DNA of 64,000 bases from Salinibaculum sp. SYNS191 (GCF_037338445.1 NZ_CP147838.1:3472001-3536000); one strand, 5' to 3'. Counted from the first letter of the stretch, positions 7,806 to 16,922 are shown. Program-made: numbers and translations. Notes: generated from the sequence alone by a model not told the origin.

Positions 7806-8991
7806 ATGAAAGCCGACGCCCGCTCCCGGCCGGTGCGGACCGGCCGGCGTGCCCTCGTCGCTGCCCTCCTGCTCGCCGTTCTCCTCTCGGGGTGTAGTGC
7901 CTTCACCGGGTCCGACTCCCCCCCTGCCGCCCGGCGAGGAGGCGGCCGAGGAGTACCGGAGTCTCGACGGTTACACCGCGACCGTCGATATCGACCAGAG
8001 CCAGGACACCGACCAGCGCGTCCGCGTCTGGTTCGACCCCGACGACGGTAACTCCCGCGCGAAGATCCTGGCTCCGGTGTCACAGGCCGGGAACCTCTAC
8101 GTCGCCAACGGGTCCGCAATCGTCCAGTACAACGCCACGTCGAACGAGTACATCCAGGTCTCGACGTCGGGTACCGACCGCTTCGAGTCCAGCGCCCAGC
8201 GCGTCGAGGCAGCCGTCGCCGACGCGCGTGCGGGAGGAAATACGACCGACGGGCCGCCGGTCGGCGGGGCGCCGCTCCCGGTCGTCCCCGACGCCGGCGA
8301 GGGAACGCCTGAGAGCGAGGGGGACTCCCAGGGGCAGTTCCGCGTCAGCTACGAGGGGACCCAGCAGATTGCCGGGCGGACCGCACACGTGCTGAACTAC
8401 ACCGCGGCCGGCAATCGGACGCAGGGCATCCTCCAGCAGACGCTCTGGCTCGATACGGAGCACTTCGTGACGCTGAAGCTCCATCAGGAGTCCCGCTTCG
8501 GCGGGAACCGGTCGACGTACACCTACGAACTGTCGAACGTCAGCTTCGAGACCGACTTCGGCCCCGACCGGTTCAGGTTCGACCCGCCGCCGGGGGCGAC
8601 GGCCAACCGCTCGGAGTCGTACGACCTGACGAGCTTCGACTCCAGGGACGACCTGGTCGCGGCGACGGACGTTCCCGTCCCCGACCCGGCCGTTCCCGGC
8701 CGGTACGCGCTCGTCCAGGCCGACCGCATTGACGGCGGGACGTTCGACGCCGTCCAGCTATCCTACCGCGCGACCACCTCGCGGCTCGTCGTAACGAAGA
8801 CCAGCGAGCAGTCCTACATCGACACGTCGGAGGGGAAACCGGTCGCCATCGGCGACCGGACCGGTCGCTTCCGGTCCTCCGGCGTGAGTTCTATCGTCGT
8901 CTGGGAGTGTGGCGAGTACATCTACGTGGTCGCCGGCGACCTGCCGGAGTCGTCGATGGTCGACGTCGCACGGTCGGTCGCGTGTGGCTGA
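7806..8991 (+). pseudogene. LolA/LppX-like lipoprotein, frameshifted at a C7 tract
   Basis: ATG 7806 opens a signal peptide with lipobox AVLLSGC. The matching mature protein continues only in the +1 frame, from about 7920 to TGA 8989-8991. The break falls in a run of seven C at 7918-7924; six C would restore one frame of about 394 residues. The mature part (GYTATVDIDQ, KILAPVSQAGN) is clearly paralogous to the previous lipoprotein, so the pair is a tandem duplication. The downstream frame shows no other damage. The cause could be real inactivation, poly-C phase variation or a homopolymer error in the assembly. A TATA-like CATATTAG is at 7766. Confidence 0.75.
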
Positions 8992-9017
8992 GACGGGTGC
9001 CGAACCCACCGGCCCGC

Positions 9018-9320
9018 TCAGGGTTTCTCGTACAGCGAGTAGGTGATGAAGCCGAGGCCGACGAGTTGAATCGTCCGGCTTGCGGCCAGGAGGTAGCGTT
9101 CGAGGTTCGCCAGGTCGGGCTGGAAGTTGATGACGAGCGTGCCGACGAACGACAGCGTGAACGGGACGGCCGTCAGGAAGATGAGTCCCAGCGAGAGGTA
9201 CTGCATCGAGCGGCTGTCGTTGCGCCGGAAGCCGCGGTAGGCCTGGTAGCCGATGACCAGCCCCAGCACGACGGACGCGACGGCGACGACGACCTCGCCC
9301 CAGTACAGTAGCGACGTCAT
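9018..9320 (-). CDS. Three-helix membrane protein (DUF7521-like), partner of a winged-helix gene
   Basis: A 100-residue membrane protein with three predicted helices and basic loops (YRGFRRNDSR near residue 36). It resembles a small haloarchaeal membrane family found beside ArsR-like regulators. The ATG 9320 overlaps the stop of the regulator gene by 4 bp, indicating coupled translation. A signalling partnership, with the membrane protein sensing and the regulator responding, is inferred from this pairing and from a second similar pair at 56.4-57.3 kb. Confidence 0.65.
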   Translation of the reverse strand: MTSLLYWGEVVVAVASVVLGLVIGYQAYRGFRRNDSRSMQYLSLGLIFLTAVPFTLSFVGTLVINFQPDLANLERYLLAASRTIQLVGLGFITYSLYEKP

Positions 9321-9667
9321 AGGTCCTGCCACATCCTCGTGAAGCGGTCGGCGACGTCCTCTTCAGCCTCCGCGCGGGTGATGTCGGCCCGCATCTCGCC
9401 GTCCTCGAAGGATACCGAGAACGACTCCAGCCGCGAGGCGTACACCTTGTAGTGGTTGCCGTCGGGCTGGGGCTGTAGCTGTTCCTCTACGAGGTCACAC
9501 TCTTTCAGGCGGTCGATGCGCCGGTATATCGTCGTGACCGACGCGTCGCACCGCTCGCTCAGTGTTTGTGCAGACATGGGTTCGGCACTCGTCGCTGTGA
9601 GGATTGCGCGAGCGTACTCGTCGTCGAGAAGTGCGAGTACCTTCTCGTCGTCACAGTCCTCACTCAC
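9317..9667 (-). CDS. ArsR-type winged-helix transcriptional regulator
   Basis: A 116-residue protein with a winged helix-turn-helix at residues 8-75. The recognition segment CDASVTTIYRRIDRLKECDLV is followed by a beta wing. It starts at GTG 9667, with a TTTAAA element 25-30 nt upstream consistent with a leaderless mRNA. The gene is followed by a 4-bp overlapping membrane protein gene. The effector and target are unknown. Confidence 0.78.
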   Translation of the reverse strand: MSEDCDDEKVLALLDDEYARAILTATSAEPMSAQTLSERCDASVTTIYRRIDRLKECDLVEEQLQPQPDGNHYKVYASRLESFSVSFEDGEMRADITRAEAEEDVADRFTRMWQDL

Positions 9668-9691
9668 GTCCGGTGGCTAGACCCCGGCGTA

Positions 9692-9697
9692 TTTAAA
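9692..9697 (-). promoter_or_regulatory. TATA element in the regulator/cysS intergenic region
   Basis: TTTAAA is symmetric and lies 25-30 nt from GTG 9667. It could also serve cysS, giving a leader of about 55 nt. A 6-bp inverted repeat AGTTGC/GCAACT (9709-9714 and 9722-9727) lies in the possible cysS leader. Confidence 0.5.
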
Positions 9698-9777
9698 ACT
9701 GGAATCGTAGTTGCCGACTCTGCAACTGCGCTCGCGGGACCGCAGAGTTGAAACGGTGGCCCGTGTACCTTTCGCCA

Positions 9778-11268
9778 ATGACGCTACGCGTGACGAACTC
9801 GCTCTCGGGCGAGCGGGAACCCTTCGAGCCGGCCGACCCCGAGTCCGTGCTGCTGTACTACTGCGGGCTGACGACGTCGGACCCCGCCCACCTCGGCCAC
9901 GCCCGCGGGTGGGTCCACGTCGACGTGATGCACCGCTGGCTCGAACACCTCGGCTACGACGTCCGCCACGTCGAGAACTTCACCGACGTCAACGAGAAAA
10001 TCGTCGCCCGCGTGGGCGAGGCCGGCGACAGCGAGGCCGACGTCGCCCGCTCGTACATCCGCGACGTCATCGCCGACATGCGCTCGCTGAACCTGCAGCG
10101 TGCCGACGTCTATCCGCGCGTCTCCGAGCACGTCCCCGAAATCGTCGACCTCGTGGAGACCCTCGTCGAGAAGGGCTACGCCTACGAGTCCAGCGGCTCG
10201 GTGTACTTCGACGTGACTGCCTTCGACGACTACGGGAAACTCTCCAACCAGAACGTCGAGGAACTCGACGCCCAGGGCGAGGAGCGCGAGCGCGCCGAGA
10301 AGCGCAACCCAGCCGACTTTGCCCTCTGGAAGGCCGACGGCGTCGCCCCCGAGGAGATTGCCGACCACCAGCACGAGGGGGCCGCGCCCGCCGACGAGGC
10401 CGTCGAGACGGCCGAGACGTGGGACTCGCCGTGGGGCGAGGGACGGCCCGGCTGGCACATCGAGTGCTCCGCGATGAGCATGGCCCACCTCGACGAGACC
10501 ATCGACATCCACGTCGGCGGCCAGGACCTCGTCTTCCCCCACCACGAGAACGAAATCGCCCAGAGCGAGGCCGCGACGGGGCAGACCTTCGCCCGCTACT
10601 GGCTGCACGTCCGCCTGCTCGACGCCGCCGACGACGAGAAGATGTCCTCCTCGCTGGGCAACTTCGAGACCGTCGCCGAGGCCATCGACACCTACGGTGC
10701 CGACGCCGTCCGGACGTTCCTGCTGTCGACGGCCTACCACAACGAGGCGGTCTACAGCCGGGCGACGATGAACGAGGCCGTCGAGCGCTGGGACGGCATC
10801 GAGCGCGGGTACGAGCGCGCCGTCGAGGCCTGCGACAGCGTCGACGCCCGGACGAAAGTCCACGACGAGGACCTCCGGGCGGCCGTCGACGCCACCCACG
10901 AGGACTTTGCCGCCGCGATGAACGACGACTTCAACACCCGCCGCGCGCTGGCGGCGCTGGAGGGACTCGTCTCCGCCGTGAACGCCCACGTCGACGCCCG
11001 CGACGAGTACGACTACCGCGGGCTCCGGATGGCCGTCGAGACGCTGGAGGAGTTCGCCGGTGGCATCTTCGGTCTGACGCTCGGCGACAGCGGCGGCGGT
11101 GGCGAGGTGGCCGTCGCCGAGGACCTGGTGGAACTCGTGCTCTCGGTCCGCGAACGCGAGCGCGCGGCCGGCAACTACGAGCGGGCGGACGAACTCCGCG
11201 ACGAACTGGAGGCGCTGGGCGTCGAGGTGCAGGACACCGACGACGGCGCGACGTTCCGGTTCGAGTGA
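9778..11268 (+). CDS. cysS: Cysteinyl-tRNA synthetase
   Basis: A 496-residue class I aminoacyl-tRNA synthetase that charges tRNA-Cys. The HIGH-like motif is HLGH in [11 protein letters not shown] near residue 39, and KMSSSLGNF appears near residue 292. The zinc-site residues of CysS are present: Cys in YYCGL, Cys in HIECSAMSM, and HHENEIAQ. An anticodon-binding DALR-like helical region follows. Start ATG 9778 puts the family N-terminus [11 protein letters not shown] in place; an upstream TTG is not needed. Confidence 0.96.
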   Translation: MTLRVTNSLSGEREPFEPADPESVLLYYCGLTTSDPAHLGHARGWVHVDVMHRWLEHLGYDVRHVENFTDVNEKIVARVGEAGDSEADVARSYIRDVIADMRSLNLQRADVYPRVSEHVPEIVDLVETLVEKGYAYESSGSVYFDVTAFDDYGKLSNQNVEELDAQGEERERAEKRNPADFALWKADGVAPEEIADHQHEGAAPADEAVETAETWDSPWGEGRPGWHIECSAMSMAHLDETIDIHVGGQDLVFPHHENEIAQSEAATGQTFARYWLHVRLLDAADDEKMSSSLGNFETVAEAIDTYGADAVRTFLLSTAYHNEAVYSRATMNEAVERWDGIERGYERAVEACDSVDARTKVHDEDLRAAVDATHEDFAAAMNDDFNTRRALAALEGLVSAVNAHVDARDEYDYRGLRMAVETLEEFAGGIFGLTLGDSGGGGEVAVAEDLVELVLSVRERERAAGNYERADELRDELEALGVEVQDTDDGATFRFE

Positions 11269-11388
11269 GTGGACCGTAGCGGTTGCCGGACCGTATTCTA
11301 GGTTTAAGCGAACGCATCCCGTAGTTTCACTGGCAGAAAGGCGCGCCTCGCGGTCGCCTCCACGCGGCGCGCCGCCACACCAACTATC

Positions 11389-11784
11389 ATGTCATCCGAT
11401 TCCACCCACTCCGACGCGGAGACGACACCGACCGGTTCGTTCGCACCGGTCGAGCACCTCGTCGAGCGCATCCAGGACAGTGCGAGCGTCGACCGCGTGT
11501 TCGGCGACCCGATAACCGCCGAGGGACGGACGCTCGTGCCGGTCGCGCGGGTCGCCTACGGCTTCGGCGGGGGATTCGGGAGCGGCGACGGCGACGAGGA
11601 CGGCGAGGGTGGCGAGGGCGGCGGTGTCGGCGGCGGCGTCGACGCCCGCCCTCTGGGAGTCCTCGAAGTGACCGACGCGGAGACGCGGTTCGTCCGCTTT
11701 ACCGACTGGCGACGGACGGCGCTCGCCGTCGGCGTCGGCCTCGTCCTGGGTCTCCTGCTCGGCCGCCGCACCCGCGGCGAGTAG
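11389..11784 (+). CDS. GerW (YtfJ)-like family protein
   Basis: A 131-residue protein. Residues 20-60 hold the GerW/YtfJ-like core (VFGDPITAEGRTLVPVARVAYGFG), then a Gly/Asp/Glu-rich flexible linker, then a C-terminal hydrophobic helix LAVGVGLVLGLLLG that probably anchors it to the membrane. In Bacillus the family is linked to spore germination; haloarchaea make no spores, so the role here is unknown. It follows cysS on the same strand after 120 bp. Confidence 0.75.
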   Translation: MSSDSTHSDAETTPTGSFAPVEHLVERIQDSASVDRVFGDPITAEGRTLVPVARVAYGFGGGFGSGDGDEDGEGGEGGGVGGGVDARPLGVLEVTDAETRFVRFTDWRRTALAVGVGLVLGLLLGRRTRGE

Positions 11785-11799
11785 TCCGTCCACACCCCG

Positions 11800-13038
11800 T
11801 CAGATGCCGAGTGCCAGCGGGACCAGCAGGACGCCCATCAGGTTCGCCCGCTTGGCCCCGTAGCGGCCGGGAACGAGTCCGACGAGCGTGCTGACCGTGA
11901 AGACGACGAGTCCGAGGGCGCCGGCGATGGCGACAGAGAGCAACGCGAGCACGCCGAGGACGCCGACCGACAGGCGCGTGTTGTCGGCGCTCCCCACCGC
12001 GGCCAGGTAGCGGTCCCCGACCGCGAGCACGAGCGCGAACCCCGCCGCGGCGGCGATGGCGACGCTCGCCAGCAGGAGCGGGAGCACGACCGGCACACCG
12101 GCGTCTTCCAGCGCGACCAGGACGCCGGTGCGGGGATTCCCGAGTGCGACCAGCGCGAACAGCGCAAAGATCGTGTTGGCTGTGTTGACGCCGCTGGTCG
12201 CCACGAGGAACGCCCGCGGGCCACGGGCCGGCAGGACCACGAGGGCACCGGTGGCGGCGATGGCGCTGGAGATGCCGGGGAGGTAGCCGACCACTGCCCC
12301 GGCCAGCGTCCCGACGAGTGCGACGCTGGCCACGAAGCGCCGCGACGTCGTGACTGTCCCGTCGGCCTGCGGCGGGACGCCCTCGCCGCCGACTGCCTCG
12401 ACCAGCACGGGCGCGCCGAACAGCCCCGCGAAAAGCGGCGCGAGCATCTCCCCGGCCGGCAGGACGCCCTCCGCCGGCAGGTCCAGTGCGAGGATGCCGA
12501 GCGCCCCGCTCCCGGCGAGCGCGAGCGTCGCGCCAACCTGCGCCCACGTCGTCCGCTCCGTCACGACGAGCAGGACGGCGACGCTACCGAGTACGAGGGA
12601 GAGATGGTCGCTGACGACTGGATACGCCCGCTCCATCGCCGCCGTCACCGGCAGCGCGAGCGGCACGGCGAATGCGACGGCAAGGGCGCTCCCGAGCGCG
12701 GAGAGGCGAAGCGCCTCGCGGCCCCGGCCACGGAGCACCAGTCGATGCCCCGGGAGCGCACTGGCGGCCATGGCGGGGTCGGGGACGCCCAGCGCCAGCG
12801 CGGGCACGACGTCGAGGAACGTGTGGACGACGCCCGCGGCGAGCATCGCCGCACCGACGTACCGCCGCGGGCCTGGGACCGAGGGAGCGACGGCCGCCAG
12901 CAGGAGGGCGAAGTTGTTGGCGTGCAGTCCCGGCGTGAGTCCGCTGACGGTCCCCAGCGCGACGCCGCTGGCGACGAAGGCCAGCGCCAGCGCTGTCCGG
13001 CCGGGACCGAACGCGAGGCTGGCGCTCCAGACGTCCAT
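11800..13038 (-). CDS. TctA-like tripartite tricarboxylate transporter permease
   Basis: A 412-residue protein with about 11-12 membrane segments. The N-terminal GTVSGLTPGLHANNFALLL matches the hallmark Pro/Gly loop of TctA permeases (DUF112), and a second loop GYLPGISSAIAATGALV near residue 255 is its internal repeat. Bacterial TctA imports citrate-like acids with TctB and the binding protein TctC. Neither is encoded here, so this is an orphan archaeal form whose substrate is unknown. Confidence 0.8.
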   Translation of the reverse strand: MDVWSASLAFGPGRTALALAFVASGVALGTVSGLTPGLHANNFALLLAAVAPSVPGPRRYVGAAMLAAGVVHTFLDVVPALALGVPDPAMAASALPGHRLVLRGRGREALRLSALGSALAVAFAVPLALPVTAAMERAYPVVSDHLSLVLGSVAVLLVVTERTTWAQVGATLALAGSGALGILALDLPAEGVLPAGEMLAPLFAGLFGAPVLVEAVGGEGVPPQADGTVTTSRRFVASVALVGTLAGAVVGYLPGISSAIAATGALVVLPARGPRAFLVATSGVNTANTIFALFALVALGNPRTGVLVALEDAGVPVVLPLLLASVAIAAAAGFALVLAVGDRYLAAVGSADNTRLSVGVLGVLALLSVAIAGALGLVVFTVSTLVGLVPGRYGAKRANLMGVLLVPLALGI

Positions 13039-13084
13039 CGCGCCATGGTGGCCGGCGATTCGTACTTGAACCTTCGGGGTAGAA

Positions 13085-13471
13085 TCAGTCGTCCGTTGCC
13101 GGGCTGTGGCCCCGCTCGGGCTCGTTTTCCAGTCGGTTCGCGCCCTCGAAGGGGCGTGCCGGCTCCGCCGTTTGCTCGGGGTCGAGCACCCTGATGTGGC
13201 CGTCGCTCCGGATCAGTACGTTCCACGTCTCGACGGTGAACGCGAGGACCGTTTCACCGACGATTCGCGTGTCTCGCCCGCCTATCAGGCGATTCACCGC
13301 CTGCACGTCGATGTAGTCGTACAGCGGCGGGAGGTCCATCGGGTCGGTTCCCTGTGCGGTCGCAACGGCTTCGGCGACCGCTTCGACAGGCGAGGCGTTG
13401 CTGTCGGGGTCGTACCGCGCCTCGTGTACGACGGCCGATTCGCAGTACACCGTCAGTTGCGCAGATTCCAT
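13085..13471 (-). CDS. HalOD1 output-domain protein
   Basis: A 128-residue protein whose residues 27-100 match the halobacterial output domain HalOD1: an alpha helix with SPVEAVAEAVATAQG, DPMDLPPLYDYIDVQAVNRLI, then beta strands LAFTVETWNVLIRSDGHIRV. HalOD1 domains are thought to act in signal output in haloarchaea. There is no membrane segment or DNA-binding motif. A related protein lies at 34.7 kb. Confidence 0.78.
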   Translation of the reverse strand: MESAQLTVYCESAVVHEARYDPDSNASPVEAVAEAVATAQGTDPMDLPPLYDYIDVQAVNRLIGGRDTRIVGETVLAFTVETWNVLIRSDGHIRVLDPEQTAEPARPFEGANRLENEPERGHSPATDD

Positions 13472-13604
13472 CGACTCTGGCTACCCATGAGACTCACTTG
13501 AGTCTGGCGCTAGAACTGTTTATCCAGGCTTGAGGAGCCGGAAATCGACTGGCACGTAGTCCGATGGTATCCGCACTCCGGAGCCGTCGCTGGGTGTCGC
13601 TGCG

Positions 13605-13617
13605 CCGAAAGAAAGTG
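13605..13617 (-). terminator. Candidate pyrimidine-rich terminator after rpl12
   Basis: On the minus strand the stop of rpl12 is followed within 7 nt by CACTTTCTTTCGG. Archaeal transcription often ends at T-rich tracts. The identical 13-mer occurs after the S-layer gene at 29540-29552. Assignment is by position and composition only. Confidence 0.4.
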
Positions 13618-13623
13618 TGTGTT

Positions 13624-13971
13624 TTAACCGAACAGCTCGCCGAGGCCTTCGCCTGCGTCGCCCTCGTCCTCGTCGTCGTCGCCTGCTTCCTCTTCTTCGG
13701 CTGCTTCCTCTTCCTCGGCTGCTTCCTCTTCTTCGCCGCCTTCGTCGTCGTCGCCCGCTGCAGGGGCCGCAGCGCCGCCGGTCGTGGCCGGCACCGCGGT
13801 GGCCTCCTCGACGGCCTCGTCGATGTCGACGTCCTCGAGCGCGGCGACGAGCGCCTTGACCCGGGACTCCTCCACGTCGACGCCCGCGGCGTCGAGCACG
13901 TTGGTCAGGTTGTCTTCGTTGAGTTCTTCGCCCGATTCGTTCAGGATGAGTGCTGCGTATACGTATTCCAT
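13624..13971 (-). CDS. rpl12: 50S ribosomal stalk protein P1 (L12)
   Basis: A 115-residue archaeal P1/L12. The N-terminal helical dimerisation domain starts [14 protein letters not shown], then an Ala/Gly hinge, then a very acidic tail ending GLGELFG, the factor-binding motif. The tail here is unusually Glu-rich, with repeated EEEEAAE blocks. It is last in the rpl1-rpl10-rpl12 operon, 2 nt after rpl10. Several copies bind P0 to form the ribosomal stalk that recruits translation factors. Confidence 0.96.
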   Translation of the reverse strand: MEYVYAALILNESGEELNEDNLTNVLDAAGVDVEESRVKALVAALEDVDIDEAVEEATAVPATTGGAAAPAAGDDDEGGEEEEAAEEEEAAEEEEAGDDDEDEGDAGEGLGELFG

Positions 13972-13973
13972 TG

Positions 13974-15026
13974 TTAGTCTCCGAACATGTCGCCGAGTGC
14001 GTCGCCCGCGTCGCCTTCGTCCTCGTCTTCGTCGTCTTCGTCGTCGTCGGCGGGTTCGGGCTCGGCTTCGTCCTCTTGCTCGTCAGTCGATTCGTCCGCG
14101 TCTGCGGTCTCAGGCGCTGCCTGTTCTGCCGCGACGTCCTGGAGTTCCTCCGGCAGAGCGTCCTCGTCGTCTATCTGTCCCGCGAGGGCACGGACCTGCG
14201 AGTCGGCCTTGCGGACGAGGTCCGGCATGACGTCCGGATCCTCGATGGCCGCGTAGATGCCGAGGTTCTTGGCCTCGCCGCTGGCCTTGGCCAGCAGCGC
14301 CGGGACCGTCGCCGTCGTCGGGAAGCTCGCGTTGATGGCGAGGTTCCGGCCGCGGCCGGCCGCGGCGGAGATGTCGTCCCGGTAGGCGTCGATGTCCAGT
14401 TCCAGGTCCTCGGGTTCGAACAGCACGCCGTCGCCGAAGACGGAGCGCAGGTCGAGCCCGACTTCCTTGGGCTCGATGCCCAGTTCGGCCAGCACGTTCG
14501 CGAGGTCCGCGTCGACCTCCTCGCCGGCGTCGAGCACGGTCGAGTCCTCGAGCACCTGGATGGAGCCCTCCTGGATGCGCGCGTTCGCGCCGACGGCCTG
14601 CAGTTCCCCGACGAACGGACCGGGGTCGACGCCGGTGTCGCCCTCCGGAATCACGACGTCGTTGGGGGCGACCTCGCCGGCGTTGATGGGTGCAGAGGTC
14701 TTCGAGGCCTCCAGCTCCTGGTAGAGGCTGAAGGGGTTGTCGTTGGTGCCGATGAGGCCGACCTGGCCGCTGACGTAGTCGGTCAGGTCCTCCAGGCCCT
14801 CGTCGGCCCAGTCGAGTGCGCGCACGAGCAGCGTGTTCCGGGAGACGCGCAGTTCGGCGGTCCCGTGGAGGTTCCGGCGCATGTCCTGCAGCTGCTGGCT
14901 GGGAATGCCGGTGATGTCCACGACGCCGACGCTGTCGTAGGCGTCGAGGAAGTCGACGATTGCGTCGACCTCCTCGCGCTTCCACTCCGGAATCGTCTCG
15001 GTTTTGCGTTCACTCTCCGCGCTCAT
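13974..15026 (-). CDS. rpl10: 50S ribosomal stalk protein P0 (L10)
   Basis: A 350-residue archaeal P0. The rRNA-binding domain occupies about residues 20-115, the archaeal insertion follows, then the helical spine that binds P1 dimers, and an acidic tail ending [10 protein letters not shown], like the P1 tail. It starts 1 nt after the rpl1 stop and runs into rpl12, so the three genes form one operon. Confidence 0.96.
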   Translation of the reverse strand: MSAESERKTETIPEWKREEVDAIVDFLDAYDSVGVVDITGIPSQQLQDMRRNLHGTAELRVSRNTLLVRALDWADEGLEDLTDYVSGQVGLIGTNDNPFSLYQELEASKTSAPINAGEVAPNDVVIPEGDTGVDPGPFVGELQAVGANARIQEGSIQVLEDSTVLDAGEEVDADLANVLAELGIEPKEVGLDLRSVFGDGVLFEPEDLELDIDAYRDDISAAAGRGRNLAINASFPTTATVPALLAKASGEAKNLGIYAAIEDPDVMPDLVRKADSQVRALAGQIDDEDALPEELQDVAAEQAAPETADADESTDEQEDEAEPEPADDDEDDEDEDEGDAGDALGDMFGD

Positions 15027-15027
15027 C

Positions 15028-15666
15028 TCAGGCCACCTCCACGGCCGGGCCCATCGTCGTCTTCACGAACACGTTGTCGATGTTCATCGGTCCCTTCTCC
15101 AGGTCCGCGTGGAGACGGCGAAGGATGACGTCGATGTTGTCCGCGATCTCTTCTGCGGACATGTCCTCCGCGCCGACGCGCGTGTGGAACGTTCGCCGGT
15201 CGCCGCTGCGGAGCTGGACGGAGTTCTTCAGCCGCTCGACCACATCGACGACGTCGTCGTCGGGGCTGAGCGGGTCGGGCATCTTCCCGCGCGGACCGAG
15301 AACGGTCCCGAGGTAGCGCCCGATGTTCTGCATCATGTTCTCCTCCGCGATGAAGAAGTCCGTCGCCTCTGCGAGGTCCTTCGCGGCGTCGTCGTCGTCA
15401 CCGAGGTCCGCCAGGTCGTCGCCGTCGAGAACGTCGTCGGCAACCTCCCTGGCACGGACCGCGGTTTCGCCCTCCGCGAACACCACAATGGACGTCTCCT
15501 GTCCTGTACCTTCGGGCAGCACGATACTCTCGTCTACCCTGTTCGATGGATCGTTGAGGTCAAGATCACGCAAGTTGATCGCGAGGTCCACCGTCTCACG
15601 GAAGTTCCGTGGCGGGGCCTCGTCGAGTGCGCGAGATACTGCCTCCTCTATCTCCTGATCTGCCAT
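15028..15666 (-). CDS. rpl1: 50S ribosomal protein L1
   Basis: A 212-residue L1 with the typical core [16 protein letters not shown] near residue 120. It binds the L1 stalk of 23S rRNA. In archaea L1 commonly represses its own operon by binding its mRNA near the start. A strong Shine-Dalgarno stands before ATG 15666, which is unusual among the many leaderless genes here. The mRNA leader is about 60 nt. Confidence 0.96.
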   Translation of the reverse strand: MADQEIEEAVSRALDEAPPRNFRETVDLAINLRDLDLNDPSNRVDESIVLPEGTGQETSIVVFAEGETAVRAREVADDVLDGDDLADLGDDDDAAKDLAEATDFFIAEENMMQNIGRYLGTVLGPRGKMPDPLSPDDDVVDVVERLKNSVQLRSGDRRTFHTRVGAEDMSAEEIADNIDVILRRLHADLEKGPMNIDNVFVKTTMGPAVEVA

Positions 15667-15669
15667 TGT

Positions 15670-15677
15670 TCACCTCC
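15670..15677 (-). promoter_or_regulatory. rpl1: Shine-Dalgarno of rpl1
   Basis: GGAGGTGA lies 3 nt before the rpl1 ATG on the minus strand. This is close to a perfect anti-16S match and fixes the start at 15666. The upstream leader is where L1 autoregulation would act. Confidence 0.75.
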
Positions 15678-15753
15678 GTAGTGCGCCTGCGGCTCCTACG
15701 GGTCAGTGAAACAGGCCTGCGCCTGTCTCGTCCGACCACACGCCGAAGTGAAA

Positions 15754-15760
15754 CTTAAAA
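15754..15760 (-). promoter_or_regulatory. TATA-like element of the rpl1 operon
   Basis: TTTTAAG on the minus strand would place transcription start near 15730, giving a leader of about 60 nt before rpl1. This resembles the leader known for halobacterial L1 operons. Confidence 0.5.
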
Positions 15761-15952
15761 CCGTCGAACCCGCGCCAGCGGCGAATCCCCCGTAGACCGG
15801 CGGTAACGGGCGAATGGTAGCCGTTCGCAAACGCCGGTCCGGGCGGCCAGGACAACCGTGGCTGGGGCTGTCCGGCGAGGGTCAACAGAACGTCGTGGTG
15901 GCCGGGTCGAGCGTGTGCAGCGGCCGACCTGCTTGTGCTTCGGCGGCCGCGC

Positions 15953-15979
15953 TTACGCGGCGGCTTCCTCAGCGAAGAC
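15953..15979 (-). pseudogene. Vestigial duplicate of the rpl11 3-prime end
   Basis: Minus-strand codons read VFAEEAAA-stop, the same peptide that ends the intact L11. They differ from the real gene at synonymous positions (GCT for GCC, GAG for GAA, GCC for GCA) and in the stop codon (TAA for TAG). The copy ends 76 bp beyond the real stop. Preserved amino acids with changed third positions argue against a recent slip duplication. Confidence 0.6.
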
Positions 15980-16028
15980 ACCGAAAATCTCGCGGTGCTC
16001 GATTGTCGAGTTTTCGCCTCGAAACAGC

Positions 16029-16517
16029 CTACGCGGCTGCTTCTTCGGCGAAGACGTCGTCGTACTCGCCGGCGTCGATCTTCTTCTTGAACTCGCGGGG
16101 GTTCTCGCCCTCGATGGTGACGCCCAGCGACGTGCAGGTCCCGACGATCTCCTTCGCGGCGTTCTTGAGGTCGTAGGACAGCAGGTCGGTCTGCTTCTGA
16201 TCGGCAATCTGCTTGACCTGGTCGACGGTCAGGTCCGCGACGAAGTCCTCCTGGGGTTCGCCGCTGCCCGTCTCGAAACCGGCCTCGTCCTTGATGAGTT
16301 CGGCCGTCGGCGGGACGCCGACCTCGATCTCGAAGGAGCCGTCCTCCTCGTAGGTGACGGTGACGGGCACTTCCGTGCCGTCGAACGCCGCGGTCTGGTC
16401 GTTTATCTCCTGGACGACTGCCTGTACGTCGACGGGGGTCGGGCCGAGTTCCGGACCGAGCGGTGGGCCGGGGTTGGCCTGCCCACCGGGAACGAGCACT
16501 TCGATAGTATCAGCCAT
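16029..16517 (-). CDS. rpl11: 50S ribosomal protein L11
   Basis: A 162-residue L11 with the N-terminal PGGQANPGPPLGPELG signature and the C-terminal rRNA-binding region (GTCTSLGVTIEGENPREF) that contacts the GTPase-associated centre of 23S rRNA. The tail DVFAEEAAA is echoed by the fragment at 15953. A TTTTAA element 23-29 nt upstream makes it a separately promoted, leaderless gene, as known for halophilic L11. Confidence 0.96.
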   Translation of the reverse strand: MADTIEVLVPGGQANPGPPLGPELGPTPVDVQAVVQEINDQTAAFDGTEVPVTVTYEEDGSFEIEVGVPPTAELIKDEAGFETGSGEPQEDFVADLTVDQVKQIADQKQTDLLSYDLKNAAKEIVGTCTSLGVTIEGENPREFKKKIDAGEYDDVFAEEAAA

Positions 16518-16539
16518 ATCCGCACATCCGTTCGTGCAG

Positions 16540-16546
16540 TTTTAAG
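16540..16546 (-). promoter_or_regulatory. rpl11: TATA element of rpl11
   Basis: CTTAAAA on the minus strand lies 23-29 nt before ATG 16517, the normal spacing for a leaderless haloarchaeal mRNA. Confidence 0.6.
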
Positions 16547-16603
16547 GATTGCTTTTCGCGGCCCGTCCGTCACACCGACACAGAGTCCCCTGACCGCCGT
16601 CCC

Positions 16604-16804
16604 TCACGCGAGCGTGACGCCGTTGCGGGCGAGATACCCGCTGACGTCCTTGATGACGACGGGACTGCCGATGATGCGGACCCCGTCCGCCTCTCGCGTG
16701 ATGGTCACGACGAACCGCGATTCGAGTTCCTCGCGGAGACCATCGAGCGCTCCCGGCGGGAGCAGTATCTGCGTGCTGTCACGCAGACGGGCCACTTCTG
16801 TCAT
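16604..16804 (-). CDS. Small conserved haloarchaeal protein (VNG_1110C-like)
   Basis: A 66-residue protein starting MTEVARLRDSTQILLP and ending IIGSPVVIKDVSGYLARNGV. It resembles the small VNG_1110C-type family of haloarchaea, recalled by sequence feel rather than search. No motif of known activity is visible. The start at 16804 is preferred over longer in-frame starts because the upstream residues are unlike a conserved N-terminus. It lies upstream of rpl11 on the same strand, 86 bp away. Confidence 0.62.
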   Translation of the reverse strand: MTEVARLRDSTQILLPPGALDGLREELESRFVVTITREADGVRIIGSPVVIKDVSGYLARNGVTLA

Positions 16805-16922
16805 TATCATGTGTGATTGTTCTCGTGACATTAGTGTGTCGAAACGCGCTCCGCCGTGTCGACCTCCCTCGTGTCCCGTCTGGTCCCGGCGCGATAGCCT
16901 CACGGCGGGGACCGCCCGTTGC

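Larger units (their letters stand above)
15667..16028 (-). other. Intergenic region between rpl11 and rpl1: L1 leader and a vestigial L11 tail
   Basis: These 362 bp hold no gene. Nearest rpl1 are a Shine-Dalgarno, a leader that can form a CGTAG/CTACG stem, and a TTTTAAG promoter element at 15754-15760. Nearest rpl11 is a short copy of its 3-prime end (15953-15979), with AT-richer sequence and small hairpins between the copy and the true stop. Confidence 0.6.
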
